Part shown: positions 50,114 to 58,752 of the stretch, one piece after another
How the letters are laid out: every line of letters begins with the position of its first letter
Position numbering within the stretch: position 1 is the first letter of the stretch
NCBI GenBank assembly: GCA_036308645.1
Contig: JAXJVH010000001.1
Coordinates: 1-64,000 of the forward strand
Direction: 5' to 3'
DNA: 64,000 nt
Source of the DNA: RUG11462 sp036308645
Lineage (GTDB): Bacteria > Bacillota > Clostridia > Oscillospirales > Acutalibacteraceae
The notes under the pieces: model-generated
What the model was told of the DNA's origin: nothing
The model's database searches: none
The model's input: the letters and a program-made list of their open reading frames with translations, nothing else
Program-made: the position numbers and the translations under genes

Positions 50114-50461
50114 GGGGGCGTAAAGGTTTCGACGGGGATTTTGAACTGAATTAAGCGAGTAGCGGAGTTGCACCGCTTTAAAAGTAACACTTTATAAATT
50201 AAACAACAAAACTAATGTTGCTTTAGCAGCCTAAGTGCTGCTCGTTCCCTATCGGATTACCGCAGCCGATAACGGGGCGTCGATTAGCGGTAAATGTGAG
50301 CAAAAGAGTAGCCTTGTATTTTGCCACACATTAAAGGCTACCGAGTAATACCGCTTGTTAATCAGCAGTATTACAAGGGAATTTTAAATGATTAACTGCA
50401 CTCGGAGAAAGATTTAGGAATGAGTTTTCGGACAGGGGTTCGACTCCCCTCGCCTCCACCA
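50114..50461 (+). ncRNA. ssrA: Transfer-messenger RNA
   Basis: The 348-nt RNA (CCA included) has tRNA-like ends: GGGGGCG pairs with CGCCTCC, followed by ACCA, and the 3' T-arm has GGGGTTCGACTCCCC. The 5' end runs GTAAAGGTTTCGACGGGG. The tag frame ends AAC AAA ACT AAT GTT GCT... and reads NNKTNVALAA before TAA (50232-50234), fitting the usual ALAA end recognised by Clp/FtsH proteases. The first tag codon is uncertain. Lies next to smpB. Confidence 0.97.
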
Positions 50462-50462
50462 T

Positions 50463-50499
50463 GTCGCCGCAAGCTACCTATCGCTTGCGGCGACTTTTT
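50463..50499 (+). terminator. Terminator of ssrA
   Basis: Perfect 12-bp stem GTCGCCGCAAGC/GCTTGCGGCGAC with an 8-nt loop and TTTTT. Confidence 0.92.
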
Positions 50500-50580
50500 A
50501 CAAAAGTAAGCTGCTCGCTCATTTAGAGAAAACGAAACTTAATAAGTATTTTTTGCTGAATAAATACGTATATATAACAT

Positions 50581-50606
50581 AAAAAGCCGCTTAAAAGCGG
50601 CTTTTT
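50581..50606. terminator. Bidirectional terminator of the LUD gene
   Basis: AAAAAGCCGC/GCGGCTTTTT stem with a TTAAAA loop, on the 3' side of the minus-strand LUD gene. Confidence 0.85.
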
Positions 50607-50626
50607 ATGTTATAGAAATATTCTTT

Positions 50627-51256
50627 TTAAAATCCTAAATTCTCATTTACTAAAATAACCTTGATTTTACCGGCAGGTCTTGAAATTCTTGTAGTTACAA
50701 TATTGCAACAAATACAATCGGCGGTTTTGCAGTCAAGACAAGCGCCTGTTTGTGAACAACCTGTAACTTTATCAGGAAAACGCTGAATGTTTACAGGTGC
50801 CGCAACGGTTCTTGCCCTGTTCAAAGCAGCGTCATATCCTTGCACAACCTTGTTCATACCGGCAATAACAATAACGTTTTTAGGTCCGAATATTAAAGCC
50901 GCGCATCTGTTTCCGTTGCCGTCGATATTAATGAGTTGACCGTCATCGCAGATTGCATTGGCGCTCATTATGTAGTAATCAGCAAAAAAGGCCTCTCGTG
51001 CAATATCCTGTCCGTCTTTAGCATTTTCTCTATCAAGAATATTGTAATTGCCGTTTTTCAATGCCACATCAAGACCGATTTCTTTCATAGTCATAGTGCC
51101 GCCCCATGAAACTGTTGAACCTTCTTCAATAAGTTCTAACGCCTTTTTCAAAGCGTCTTCTTTTGTTTCGCAAAAATACGGTTCCATAAAACGAGATTTC
51201 ATATTTTTCATAACTCGTTCTGCTAACAGCCTGTTTTTACTTTCAATACAACCCAT
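50627..51256 (-). CDS. LUD-domain protein (lactate utilization-like)
   Basis: The protein of 209 residues opens CIESKNRLLAERVMKNMKSR and carries STVSWGGTMTMKEIGLDVAL and YIMSANAICDDGQLINIDG, the LutB/LutC (LUD) core. A C-terminal cysteine cluster (GCSQTGACLDCKTADCICC) is unusual for LutC-like proteins and may bind a metal or cluster. No lutA or lutB neighbours, so a role in lactate oxidation is uncertain. It lies 20 nt after the zinc-uptake operon's last gene and may be its distal member. Confidence 0.85.
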   Translation of the reverse strand: MGCIESKNRLLAERVMKNMKSRFMEPYFCETKEDALKKALELIEEGSTVSWGGTMTMKEIGLDVALKNGNYNILDRENAKDGQDIAREAFFADYYIMSANAICDDGQLINIDGNGNRCAALIFGPKNVIVIAGMNKVVQGYDAALNRARTVAAPVNIQRFPDKVTGCSQTGACLDCKTADCICCNIVTTRISRPAGKIKVILVNENLGF

Positions 51257-51276
51257 AGATAAAACCTCCGTTTGTT

Positions 51277-51747
51277 TTATGATACGGTAGCCAAACCTCT
51301 TTGAGTTAATACGTCCACTTTAGAAGCATTAAGTGTCAAATAAGTTTGACCGTCCTCTTCATATTTATCAAGTATTCCTTCTACCCTAATCCAATCATCG
51401 GTAGTCGGCATATCTCCGTTATAAGTAAATTCAAATCCACACATTGCACCGTCGTTACCGCAACAACCCGGACCTGTTCTGTAAACGTAATAATATTCTT
51501 TATCATTATAAGTCTGCTTTTCAAAACAACCTTCGATAATAATATTATCGCCCAAATAATTATCGGTATTAGTGTAAATCTCGTTAATTTTTGCTACAAA
51601 AGCGTTTTCGGAAACCTCAACTGTTTCAGCCTTTTTCGTTGTATATTCATACACGTCACTGCTTTTAACATTTGAATTTTCTTCTGCGTTTGAGCATCCG
51701 CAAAGCGCCAAAATCATTATAAAAACTAAAATATAAACTTTTTTCAT
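51277..51747 (-). CDS. Zinc-operon lipoprotein with a DUF1980/TIGR03943-like C-terminal domain
   Basis: A lipoprotein of 156 residues: lipobox LCGC (Cys18). The mature part has ENIIIEGCF-type DNIIIEGCFEK strands, then YRTGPGCCGNDGAMCGFEFTYNG. The Cys-Cys, Asp and Cys pattern and the following DWIRVEG strand resemble the C-terminal domain of YcgQ-type (DUF1980) proteins linked to zinc homeostasis. It is the first gene after znuB (4 nt gap), so it is part of the znu transcript. A surface zinc-binding or relay role is inferred. Confidence 0.75.
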   Translation of the reverse strand: MKKVYILVFIMILALCGCSNAEENSNVKSSDVYEYTTKKAETVEVSENAFVAKINEIYTNTDNYLGDNIIIEGCFEKQTYNDKEYYYVYRTGPGCCGNDGAMCGFEFTYNGDMPTTDDWIRVEGILDKYEEDGQTYLTLNASKVDVLTQRGLATVS

Positions 51748-51751
51748 AATA

Positions 51752-52624
51752 TTAAACTCTCCTCATTGATTTACCAATCACTGAGAAAATTATAAAAGCA
51801 GCAAGATTTGTCATAACTACACACGGACCTGTCGGAAGTGAAAATCTGCAACCTATTAAAAATCCGATAATAAAACAAGCAACCGAAAGAACCGCTGATG
51901 AAATTACTACGCTTAAAAAACTTCTGAATAAACGCATAGAAGTAAGCGCAGGAAAAACAACCAAAGCAGGTATCATAACCGCACCAGTCATTCTGATTCC
52001 AAGCACTATGGTTACTGCAGTAAGCAAAGCAATCATCATATTATATAATTCAGGTTTTACACCTGTTGCTTTTGAAAAGTTTTCATCAAATGTAATGGTA
52101 AAAATTTTTGTATAAAAGAAAACAAACAATATTATTACAACAATTGAAAGTGCGACAGAAATAACTAAATCTTTATCGGTAATTGATGTTATAGAAGCGC
52201 TGCTGAAAAGATTATTACACACATCGGCAGTACCGCCGCTGGAAATATTAAAAACAATATAACCGAAAGCCATTGCGCTTGTTGACACTAAAGCGATAGC
52301 AGAATCGCCTTTAATTTTACTGTTCTCGGTAATTCTTAAAAGGAAAAATGCCGCTATCACAACAATCGGAATAGTAAATTCAAGTTTAAAGTTTTCGTTT
52401 ATAGAAAGCAAACTCGCAAGTGCCAAAGCGCCGAAGCCTACGTGAGAAAGTCCGTCGCCAATCATAGAAAATCGTTTTAAAACAAGACTTACGCCAAGTA
52501 AAGACGCACATAGTGCAACCAATACACCTACTATTAAAACTCTTACGAATATTTTCATGTAAAAATCATCTGCAAACATATCGGCAAAAGTCATAGTATT
52601 CGAAGACAATGTTAAAAAGTTCAT
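51752..52624 (-). CDS. znuB: Metal ABC transporter permease
   Basis: A membrane protein of 290 residues in the ABC-3 family with about eight helices: LLGVSLVLKRFSMIGDGLSH, GFGALALASLL, then LGIRMTGAVMIPALVVFP. Ligand specificity (zinc or manganese) cannot be read from it, but the His/Asp-rich binding protein favours zinc. Its start overlaps znuC by 4 nt. Confidence 0.92.
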   Translation of the reverse strand: MNFLTLSSNTMTFADMFADDFYMKIFVRVLIVGVLVALCASLLGVSLVLKRFSMIGDGLSHVGFGALALASLLSINENFKLEFTIPIVVIAAFFLLRITENSKIKGDSAIALVSTSAMAFGYIVFNISSGGTADVCNNLFSSASITSITDKDLVISVALSIVVIILFVFFYTKIFTITFDENFSKATGVKPELYNMMIALLTAVTIVLGIRMTGAVMIPALVVFPALTSMRLFRSFLSVVISSAVLSVACFIIGFLIGCRFSLPTGPCVVMTNLAAFIIFSVIGKSMRRV

Positions 52625-53325
52625 ACAATCTCCCCTCCTAAAAACTTTTTGCCGATTTCAGAATTAAAATATTCTTCTCTTGTTCCGTAAAAAGAAGAAT
52701 GATGATTTAACTGCAAAATATGCGAAGCCTCATTCAAAACTCCGTTTAAATCATGCGAAATCATAACAATGGTAATACCGCTGTCATTGATTTTTTTAAC
52801 AAGAGCATAAAGTTCGGCAGTTACAACTGGATCAAGTCCCGCAACAGGCTCGTCCAACAACAAAATCTTTTTTGTAGCGCATAAAGCCCTTGCTAAAAGC
52901 ACCCTTTGTTGCTGACCGCCTGAAAGCGTGTTATACGGTGTATGCCTTAACTCGCTTATACCCAAACGCTCCATATTAGACAATGCAATATTTTTTTCTT
53001 TTTTTGTATAAAAAGGCTTTAATCCCATATTATTTATACAACCTGAAATAACTACCTCGTATACGGAAGCAGGAAAATCTCTTTGAATATTCGTCTGTTG
53101 AGGAATATATCCGATTTCATTTTGAGTAAGTCCGTCGCCGTAGGTAATAGATCCCTTAGATGGTTTTTTAAGCCCCAAAATTCCTTTTAACAAAGTTGAT
53201 TTACCGGAACCGTTTTCACCTACAATACAGAAATACTGCCCTTGTTTTATTTCAACAGATAAATCTGAAATAACCGTCTTTCCGTCATAAGAAAGCGAAA
53301 TATTATCACATTTTATTAATGCCAT
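52621..53325 (-). CDS. znuC: Metal ABC transporter ATP-binding protein
   Basis: The protein of 234 residues has Walker A GENGSGKST, QQTNIQRDFP Q-loop region, signature LSGGQQQRVLLARAL, Walker B LLLDEPVAGLD and an H-loop ISHDL. It is directly downstream of znuA and overlaps znuB by 4 nt. It energises zinc uptake. Confidence 0.94.
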   Translation of the reverse strand: MALIKCDNISLSYDGKTVISDLSVEIKQGQYFCIVGENGSGKSTLLKGILGLKKPSKGSITYGDGLTQNEIGYIPQQTNIQRDFPASVYEVVISGCINNMGLKPFYTKKEKNIALSNMERLGISELRHTPYNTLSGGQQQRVLLARALCATKKILLLDEPVAGLDPVVTAELYALVKKINDSGITIVMISHDLNGVLNEASHILQLNHHSSFYGTREEYFNSEIGKKFLGGEIV

Positions 53326-54294
53326 TTAATTTAAAGCCTCCGAAAGATTAGTTAAATTCTTATTCATAAGAGAAATATAATCTTCTCCCGACTCAAATTC
53401 CTCTTGAGTCAAATCGTGACAGGAATGAAGCAATAATGCTTTTGCGCCTGTTTCTTTAGATACCTGATTACAAATACTCATTGTAGAACCATCTGTATAA
53501 AATACAGCCGGAAGTTCTTCGGTTTTTACTTTGTTTACCAAAAAACTTATTGTTGCAAGCGACGCTTCGCCCGAACTTGAACATCCCGGAAATGCTGCAA
53601 AATATTCAAGCGAATATCTTTCGATTAAATATCTAAACGGGAAACGGTCTGCGATAACAATGGTTTTCCTTTTTGAACTATTTACCATATTTTCAAATGA
53701 TTCATCGAGTTTTGTTAATTTTTCGCAATATTCTTTGTAATTTGCGTCATAAAACGAAGCGTTTTCAGGATCTATTTTCTTTGCAACTTCGGTGATTTTA
53801 CTACAAATTTTAATAACATTCAAAGGATTAGTCCAAATATGTTCGTCGGTTTCAGGTGCGTCTTCGTCGTGTTCTTCATCGTCATGTTCTTCTTCCTGCA
53901 TACCTTCAACCAATTCTTCATCATAGGTTTGTACCTCATCCATAGCACAAACTACAGTTGACAAATCCTTATCTTTAAATCCATCGGATTCTTCAATAAA
54001 CTCATCAGTTTCTCCACCGCAGTAAATAAACATATCACTGTTATGCACCAAAGAAAGATCGGCAAGGTCAATATTAGATTTATAATCGTGAGAAGATTTA
54101 CCCGGTTCAACCAACATTTTAATATCCATTTTATCTTTTACAATATTTTTTGCAAAATCATAAAAAGGAAAAATAGTAGCAACAACCACCGGCTTTTTAT
54201 CAGCGTCACTTTCTTTTTCTTCATTGTTTTGACAACCTGAAAAAGAAGCCATAATTATTACTACCGCAACAATTAATGCAATAATTTTTTTCAA
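53326..54294 (-). CDS. znuA: Zinc-binding lipoprotein of the ABC transporter
   Basis: The protein of 322 residues has lipobox FSGC (Cys21). FPFYDFAKNIV and PGKSSHDY (metal His) belong to the cluster A-I fold. The acidic His/Glu/Asp loop (EEEHDDEEHDEDAPETDEH, about 138-156) is the ZnuA-type zinc-rich loop. DEHIWTNP follows, with AFPGCSSSGEAS and the last ligand in the VFYTDGST region. This loop favours zinc over manganese. It ends directly before znuC. Confidence 0.93.
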   Translation of the reverse strand: MKKIIALIVAVVIIMASFSGCQNNEEKESDADKKPVVVATIFPFYDFAKNIVKDKMDIKMLVEPGKSSHDYKSNIDLADLSLVHNSDMFIYCGGETDEFIEESDGFKDKDLSTVVCAMDEVQTYDEELVEGMQEEEHDDEEHDEDAPETDEHIWTNPLNVIKICSKITEVAKKIDPENASFYDANYKEYCEKLTKLDESFENMVNSSKRKTIVIADRFPFRYLIERYSLEYFAAFPGCSSSGEASLATISFLVNKVKTEELPAVFYTDGSTMSICNQVSKETGAKALLLHSCHDLTQEEFESGEDYISLMNKNLTNLSEALN

Positions 54295-54340
54295 AACAAA
54301 AAATCTCCTTTATTTTAATAGTTAATAAAAAGAGATTTAT

Positions 54341-54610
54341 TCAACAATTAATTCTCACCCGATTAAAAACAAGTGAAAATAACAATATATTATTTTTTAT
54401 AAATTTATCAAAAACAATGCCTGAAACAATAATTGCAGACAAAATTAACTGTATATCAAATACAAAAGCTGAATTTAATGCGGAACAAACCGAACATATT
54501 TCATGATTCGGGCAATTATGAAAAACTGAAAATACAGAGCAAATAGATAATAAAATCAGGCAAAAGCACAAAACAACTACAACAGTTCGCTTTAAAAAAC
54601 GATTTTTCAT
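54341..54610 (-). CDS. Small Cys-rich membrane protein at the head of the zinc operon
   Basis: The protein of 89 residues starts KNRFLKRTVVVVLCFCLILLS (first helix). The motif HNCPNHEICSVCSALN (two His, three Cys) follows, then a second helix (IQLILSAIIVSGIVF). The HxC...HxxCxxC cluster between helices faces the outside or membrane and looks metal-binding. The start is ATG 54610, 9 nt after AAAGG. It precedes znuA by 46 nt on the same strand, so it is probably co-expressed. No known function. Confidence 0.7.
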   Translation of the reverse strand: MKNRFLKRTVVVVLCFCLILLSICSVFSVFHNCPNHEICSVCSALNSAFVFDIQLILSAIIVSGIVFDKFIKNNILLFSLVFNRVRINC

Positions 54611-54649
54611 TTTGCTCATCCTTTCAATTTACAAATATATATTAAAAAT

Positions 54650-54678
54650 ATTATATCATAAAATTCCAAAAAAAGCAA
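54650..54678 (-). promoter_or_regulatory. Promoter of the zinc-uptake operon
   Basis: TTGCTT (54678-54673), a 17-nt spacer and TATAAT (54655-54650) on the minus strand. I see no clear Zur box. Confidence 0.65.
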
Positions 54679-54685
54679 ATGAAAT

Positions 54686-55114
54686 TTAAGATTTACCTTT
54701 AAAACTTGTTCTGCACTTCGGACAGGTTATAGTGATTTTTCCTTTGTGTTTCGGAACTCGAAGTTTTGCTTTGCAATTCGGACATTTAAAATACTTATAG
54801 CCCGGCTCTTTTTTCGGTGCGGAATAATAATCGTTTGAATTAACGTTATTAAAATCATTGGTTTTATGCTTTAAAGGAATTTTTCCGATTATTTTCATAA
54901 ACTTTTCATTTTCATTTCTTCTTGCATAATGATTTGATGAAAAAAACCTTAACAAATAAAAGACAACGCAAAGAGTTTGCAGAATATAAATTATTCGGGA
55001 ATGAACAAATATATTAATAACAGCAAAAATTATCATAAGTACAAATAAAAACATATTCAGTCCGTCGTTGCCGTATTTGTTATACAAAATCTGCATTAAT
55101 TTATTTCTAAACAT
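54686..55114 (-). CDS. Membrane protein with C-terminal zinc ribbon
   Basis: The protein of 142 residues has two membrane helices (LNMFLFVLMIIFAVINIFV, then IIYILQTLCVVFYLLRFF). A basic linker follows, then a zinc ribbon FKCPNCKAKLRVPKHKGK...TCPKCRTSFKGKS with CxxC twice. Unknown function; such ribbons occur in many Clostridia membrane proteins. It lies between the zinc operon promoter and the gatD terminator, so it is a single gene. Confidence 0.75.
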   Translation of the reverse strand: MFRNKLMQILYNKYGNDGLNMFLFVLMIIFAVINIFVHSRIIYILQTLCVVFYLLRFFSSNHYARRNENEKFMKIIGKIPLKHKTNDFNNVNSNDYYSAPKKEPGYKYFKCPNCKAKLRVPKHKGKITITCPKCRTSFKGKS

Positions 55115-55198
55115 ACTCTAAATCCTTTCTTTTATTAATTATATTATATACTCAAAATTTTAAAAATTGTTAATAAGCAGTAAACATATTGAAAAAAA

Positions 55199-55228
55199 CA
55201 TAAAAACTGCGCCGAAAATTCGACGCAG
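55199..55228 (-). terminator. Terminator of murT-gatD
   Basis: CTGCG(C/T)CGAA/TTCG(A)CGCAG stem with one mismatch, T-rich on the minus strand. Confidence 0.75.
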
Positions 55229-55236
55229 AATTAAAG

Positions 55237-55965
55237 TTATTCATTTATATAGGTCTTCATTACAAATTGATGAGCTTTAAATTCAAATTCATCGTTAAGC
55301 GGAATTATTTCTTCATCACCGAATTTATTTAAAAGCGCTTTTTTAATAAGCAAATCTGCAAATTGCGGATTTTTAGGCAGTACAGGTCCGTGAGAGTAAG
55401 TACAAAAAGTATTTTTATACAACGCCCCTTCGGTTTTATCCTCTCCGTTGTTTCCGTAACCGCTGATTACAGTACCTAAAGGTTTGATATTTTCTCCGAG
55501 ATAAGTTTTACCCGAATGATTTTCAAAGCCTGCTATTTCAATGTCTTCCTCTGTTTTATAAGCATAATTTCCAATCATTCTTTGTTGAGAGCCTACGGTA
55601 TAAAAATCAAGCGCACCGATAAAATCCAACTGCTTGCCATCGTAGGTTTTATAGTATTTTCCAAGCATCTGATAACCGCCGCAAATAGCAAGCAAGACCT
55701 TTTCATTTTCAATAGCATAGCCAATTGCTTTTTCTTTATCGCCTTTTAAATCGTTAAGCAAAACATCTTGCTCAAAATCCTGACCGCCGCCAATAAAAAT
55801 TATATCCGCCTCTTCGGGAATAAATTTTTCTCCCATTTTTATTTCATTTACTTGCGCCGCAATTCCTCTTCGTTCAATTCTTTGCTTTAAGCAAAGTATG
55901 TTTCCCCTATCGCCGTAAAGGTTCAGCAAATCGGGATAAATATGGCAAATATTTAAACTTCTCAC
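55237..55965 (-). CDS. gatD: Lipid II isoglutaminyl synthase, glutaminase subunit GatD
   Basis: The protein of 242 residues is a class I glutaminase: ICHIYPDLLNLYGDRGN at the start, GGGQDFEQD, catalytic Cys in AICGGYQMLGKYY and a C-terminal HSHGPVLPKN-type YSHGPVLPKNP with His. It supplies ammonia to MurT for amidating the D-Glu of lipid II. The start is GTG 55965, 8 nt after AAAGGAG; a TTG two codons earlier is too close to the site. GTGA overlap of 4 nt with murT, so the pair is translated together. Confidence 0.94.
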   Translation of the reverse strand: MRSLNICHIYPDLLNLYGDRGNILCLKQRIERRGIAAQVNEIKMGEKFIPEEADIIFIGGGQDFEQDVLLNDLKGDKEKAIGYAIENEKVLLAICGGYQMLGKYYKTYDGKQLDFIGALDFYTVGSQQRMIGNYAYKTEEDIEIAGFENHSGKTYLGENIKPLGTVISGYGNNGEDKTEGALYKNTFCTYSHGPVLPKNPQFADLLIKKALLNKFGDEEIIPLNDEFEFKAHQFVMKTYINE

Positions 55966-57341
55966 TCCCAAAACTCCTTTCCGCCGAATCGAGCGGCAAT
56001 TTTATGCCTTTGTTGCATCATAGAAGTATAAGTAGGAACTATAAAAACATCTTTATTTTTACATTCCTCTATAATAAATTCAATTTCTTTATCATAATCT
56101 TCGTTTTCGATAACTGTTATATTATTTTCATCATATCCGTTATATTTCAAAAGCAAAGCCATATCGTAAGCGCGCTTTCCACAGGTATAAACCTTTTTCA
56201 AATACGGCGACTCAAAAAGATTATGAAAATGAACGTCCCATATCCAACTGACGTCTTTTCCGTCGGCGGCATTGTCGTTAAGGCAAAAGATTACCGCAAA
56301 ATCATTTGTAACACGGGATAAATGTGCAGTTACCTGCGTAAATCCCGCAGGATTTTTTACAAGAATCATATTAATGTTATGACAGCCGAAAGTAAACTTT
56401 TCCATTCTACCGAATGCGCTACTGAACTCTGAAATTGTTTTAACAATGCTTTTCGGCTCAAAACCGAGGCATTTCAGCGCAAGCGCCGCCCCTGCCGCAT
56501 TATAGATATTATAAGTTCCGGGAACATTTATCTTTGTTTCAAATATTTCTCCGAAAATATTTAAATCAACAACTGAATAATCGCTCTTTATTTCGATGAT
56601 TTTTTCAACAGCGACGTCAGGTGTAACACGTTTATAGCCGCAATTTGGGCAATAATAACCGCCTAAATGTCCGAAAGTGTGATAATTATATTCATATTTT
56701 GTTTTGCAAAAAATACAATATTCAGCGTCGGAAACGTTGGTTTCGGACGAATTTTCATCAAACGGAAGATTGACGCCGTAGGTGAAAATTTTATTATTTG
56801 GAAAGTCTCTTGACAATGAATATGTAAGAGAACAGTCTGTGCAAAGGCACAAGGTTGAATCGGGCAAATGAGATATAGATTCTCTTATAGCGCTTAAAGT
56901 ATGAGTTACCTCGCCGTATCGGTCTAACTGGTCACGAAAAATATTTGTAACCAAAACAACCTGCGGTTTTAAATAAAGGCTCACCTTTTTAAAAGCGTTT
57001 TCGTCACATTCAACGATAGCGTATTCTTTTTTGTTTTTGCCCGTAGCGGTACTGTTTAAAATAAACGACGTAGTTATGCCTGTTATAAGATTTGCACCGG
57101 ATTTATTTATAAAATAACTCTTTTTAGCGTCAATAAACATCTGCTCCAAAATTCTGCACGAGGTAGTTTTGCCGTTAGTTCCGGTAACAAGAACTATTTT
57201 TACGTTTTTAGAAACATCTTTTAAAATGTCAGGCTTAATTTTAAGAGCCATACGTCCGGGAAGCGTTGTTCCTCCCCTGCCCGTTATTTTAAGAAAAAAA
57301 TAAGTAATTCTGCATATAAGAATTGATAAAAAGGTTTTCAC
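55962..57341 (-). CDS. murT: Lipid II isoglutaminyl synthase, MurT subunit
   Basis: A Mur-ligase homologue of 459 residues with P-loop GTNGKTTSCR, a Cys4 zinc ribbon (CIFC...CPNC near 190-215) and GRMEKFTFG. It uses ATP to activate the isoglutamate site and accepts ammonia from GatD. The start is GTG 57341, 7 nt after GGGAG, giving KTFLSILICRITYFFLKITGRGG. The open frame 25 codons further is not supported. In pair with gatD as in Staphylococcus. Confidence 0.94.
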   Translation of the reverse strand: MKTFLSILICRITYFFLKITGRGGTTLPGRMALKIKPDILKDVSKNVKIVLVTGTNGKTTSCRILEQMFIDAKKSYFINKSGANLITGITTSFILNSTATGKNKKEYAIVECDENAFKKVSLYLKPQVVLVTNIFRDQLDRYGEVTHTLSAIRESISHLPDSTLCLCTDCSLTYSLSRDFPNNKIFTYGVNLPFDENSSETNVSDAEYCIFCKTKYEYNYHTFGHLGGYYCPNCGYKRVTPDVAVEKIIEIKSDYSVVDLNIFGEIFETKINVPGTYNIYNAAGAALALKCLGFEPKSIVKTISEFSSAFGRMEKFTFGCHNINMILVKNPAGFTQVTAHLSRVTNDFAVIFCLNDNAADGKDVSWIWDVHFHNLFESPYLKKVYTCGKRAYDMALLLKYNGYDENNITVIENEDYDKEIEFIIEECKNKDVFIVPTYTSMMQQRHKIAARFGGKEFWE

Positions 57342-57401
57342 TTTATTTCTCCCGATAATTTTATTTTTATATATTTTAACGCAAAAATTCATTAAAGTCA
57401 A

Positions 57402-57434
57402 TAAGACAGCCCGCATTAAAGCAGACTGCCTTAT
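57402..57434 (-). terminator. Terminator after the PepSY lipoprotein
   Basis: AAGGCAGTCTGC/GCGGGCTGTCTT stem with G-T pairs, only weak T-run. Confidence 0.55.
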
Positions 57435-57451
57435 AAATTCTAAATTTTTTA

Positions 57452-57931
57452 CTAATCCAAAATTGCGTTATTGGTTGATGATGAACCGCTGTTATTTGCA
57501 TTGTTATTTCCGTTGTTGCTATTGGCATTGCCGTTTCCGTTGTTGTTTGCGTTACCGTTAGCATTGCCGTTCCCGTTGTTGTCGCTTACATTCGTTGAAT
57601 TGTTAGTGTTATTGTTATTATTAGTAGTTGTAACATCCGAATTATCGTCAGTATCGCTGAAATTTGAAGATTTGTCGATAATTTTGCCTGTCATTGCGTC
57701 AACTTTATAGATATATTCGGTGCCGTCTTTTGTAAAATGAATTTTATAATAATCTCCGTTGTTATCAGTAACAAGGTCGTTTACCGCAAATTCAACATCG
57801 GAAAGCGCCGCTCCTATATCGTCAACAACCGTTTGTTTTGCTTTATCAATACCTATATAATTATTTTTACCGCAAGCGGCGAAAGAAAGACAAATAACAA
57901 AGCAAATAATTAAAGATATAATTTTTTTCAT
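57452..57931 (-). CDS. PepSY-domain lipoprotein with Asn/Gly-rich tail
   Basis: The protein of 159 residues has lipobox FAAC (Cys20) and then a PepSY-like domain IGIDKAKQTVVDDIG...YKVDAMTGKIIDK (about 26-90). The last 60 residues are almost only Asn, Gly, Thr, Ser and Ala (NNNNNTNNSTN..., NGNGNANG repeats), likely a disordered wall linker. The repeat in DNA is built from short GTTNCC-type units, liable to slip. PepSY domains are proposed to inhibit peptidases or bind small molecules; the partner is unknown. Confidence 0.78.
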   Translation of the reverse strand: MKKIISLIICFVICLSFAACGKNNYIGIDKAKQTVVDDIGAALSDVEFAVNDLVTDNNGDYYKIHFTKDGTEYIYKVDAMTGKIIDKSSNFSDTDDNSDVTTTNNNNNTNNSTNVSDNNGNGNANGNANNNGNGNANSNNGNNNANNSGSSSTNNAILD

Positions 57932-57998
57932 AAAGAAAACTCCTTTTTTATTTCTTACATCTTAATTATTTGCCGTTAATTTGTTTTTATTCAGTTTT

Positions 57999-58658
57999 TT
58001 AATATTTTTTTACTATATTATCAGAAGACTTATAAATCGAATTTTCAGGTACTGCTCCACGAACGCTTGAAAGCGGATAGACGTTGGTGTTTCTTCCGAT
58101 AACCGTACCCGGATTTAAAACGCTGTTACAACCGACTTCAACATTATCTCCCAAAACGGCGCCCATCTTTTTAAGACCTGTTTCATAAAGTTTGTCACCG
58201 TCTTTAACAACAACAAGCGTTTTATCCGATTTCACATTAGAAGTAATCGAGCCTGCGCCCATGTGGGATTTATAACCCAAAATCGAATCGCCTACATAAT
58301 TATAATGCGGAACCTGAACATTATCAAAAATAATAACATTTTTGATTTCGGTTGAATTTCCGACTACGCAATTTTTTCCGATAACAGCGTTTCCCCTGAT
58401 AAAAGCGCCCGGACGCACCTCGGTATTTTCATCAATAATACAAGGTCCGAAAATATTAGCGGTTTCATAAACCTTTACAGATTTATGTATATAGATATTT
58501 TCATTAATTACATTAAAACAATCTTTATCAAGTTTTTTCTGTAAATCAATAATAAATTCACTAATAAGCGGCAAAACCTCATAAGGATATGTTTTATCAC
58601 AAAAAATATCTTTTGCTATTGTTTTTGAAGTATCAAGCAAATTTTTTATCTCTATCAT
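57999..58658 (-). CDS. Left-handed beta-helix nucleotidyl/acyl-transferase-like protein
   Basis: The protein of 219 residues carries hexapeptide repeats: IYIHKSVKVYETANIFGPCIID, VRPGAFIRGNAVIGKNCVVGN, IIFDNVQVPHYNYVGDSILG, and VEVGCNSVLNPGTVIGRNTNV. This resembles the C-terminal acyltransferase half of GlmU but without its pyrophosphorylase domain; a 50-residue helical start replaces it. UDP-GlcNAc pyrophosphorylase-related annotation is common in Clostridia. The substrate is not readable. Confidence 0.75.
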   Translation of the reverse strand: MIEIKNLLDTSKTIAKDIFCDKTYPYEVLPLISEFIIDLQKKLDKDCFNVINENIYIHKSVKVYETANIFGPCIIDENTEVRPGAFIRGNAVIGKNCVVGNSTEIKNVIIFDNVQVPHYNYVGDSILGYKSHMGAGSITSNVKSDKTLVVVKDGDKLYETGLKKMGAVLGDNVEVGCNSVLNPGTVIGRNTNVYPLSSVRGAVPENSIYKSSDNIVKKY

Positions 58659-58752
58659 TATAATAAACCTTTCAAAATAAAATTTTTATGTTTATATTTT
58701 AACTCTTTTGTTGTATAATGTAAAGAGAATTTTTAAAAAGGGATAAAATCAA

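Noticed and set aside
50114..50461. ssrA as an integration site
   Set aside because: Sequence after the CCA is its own terminator and ordinary genes; no duplicated 3' end seen.
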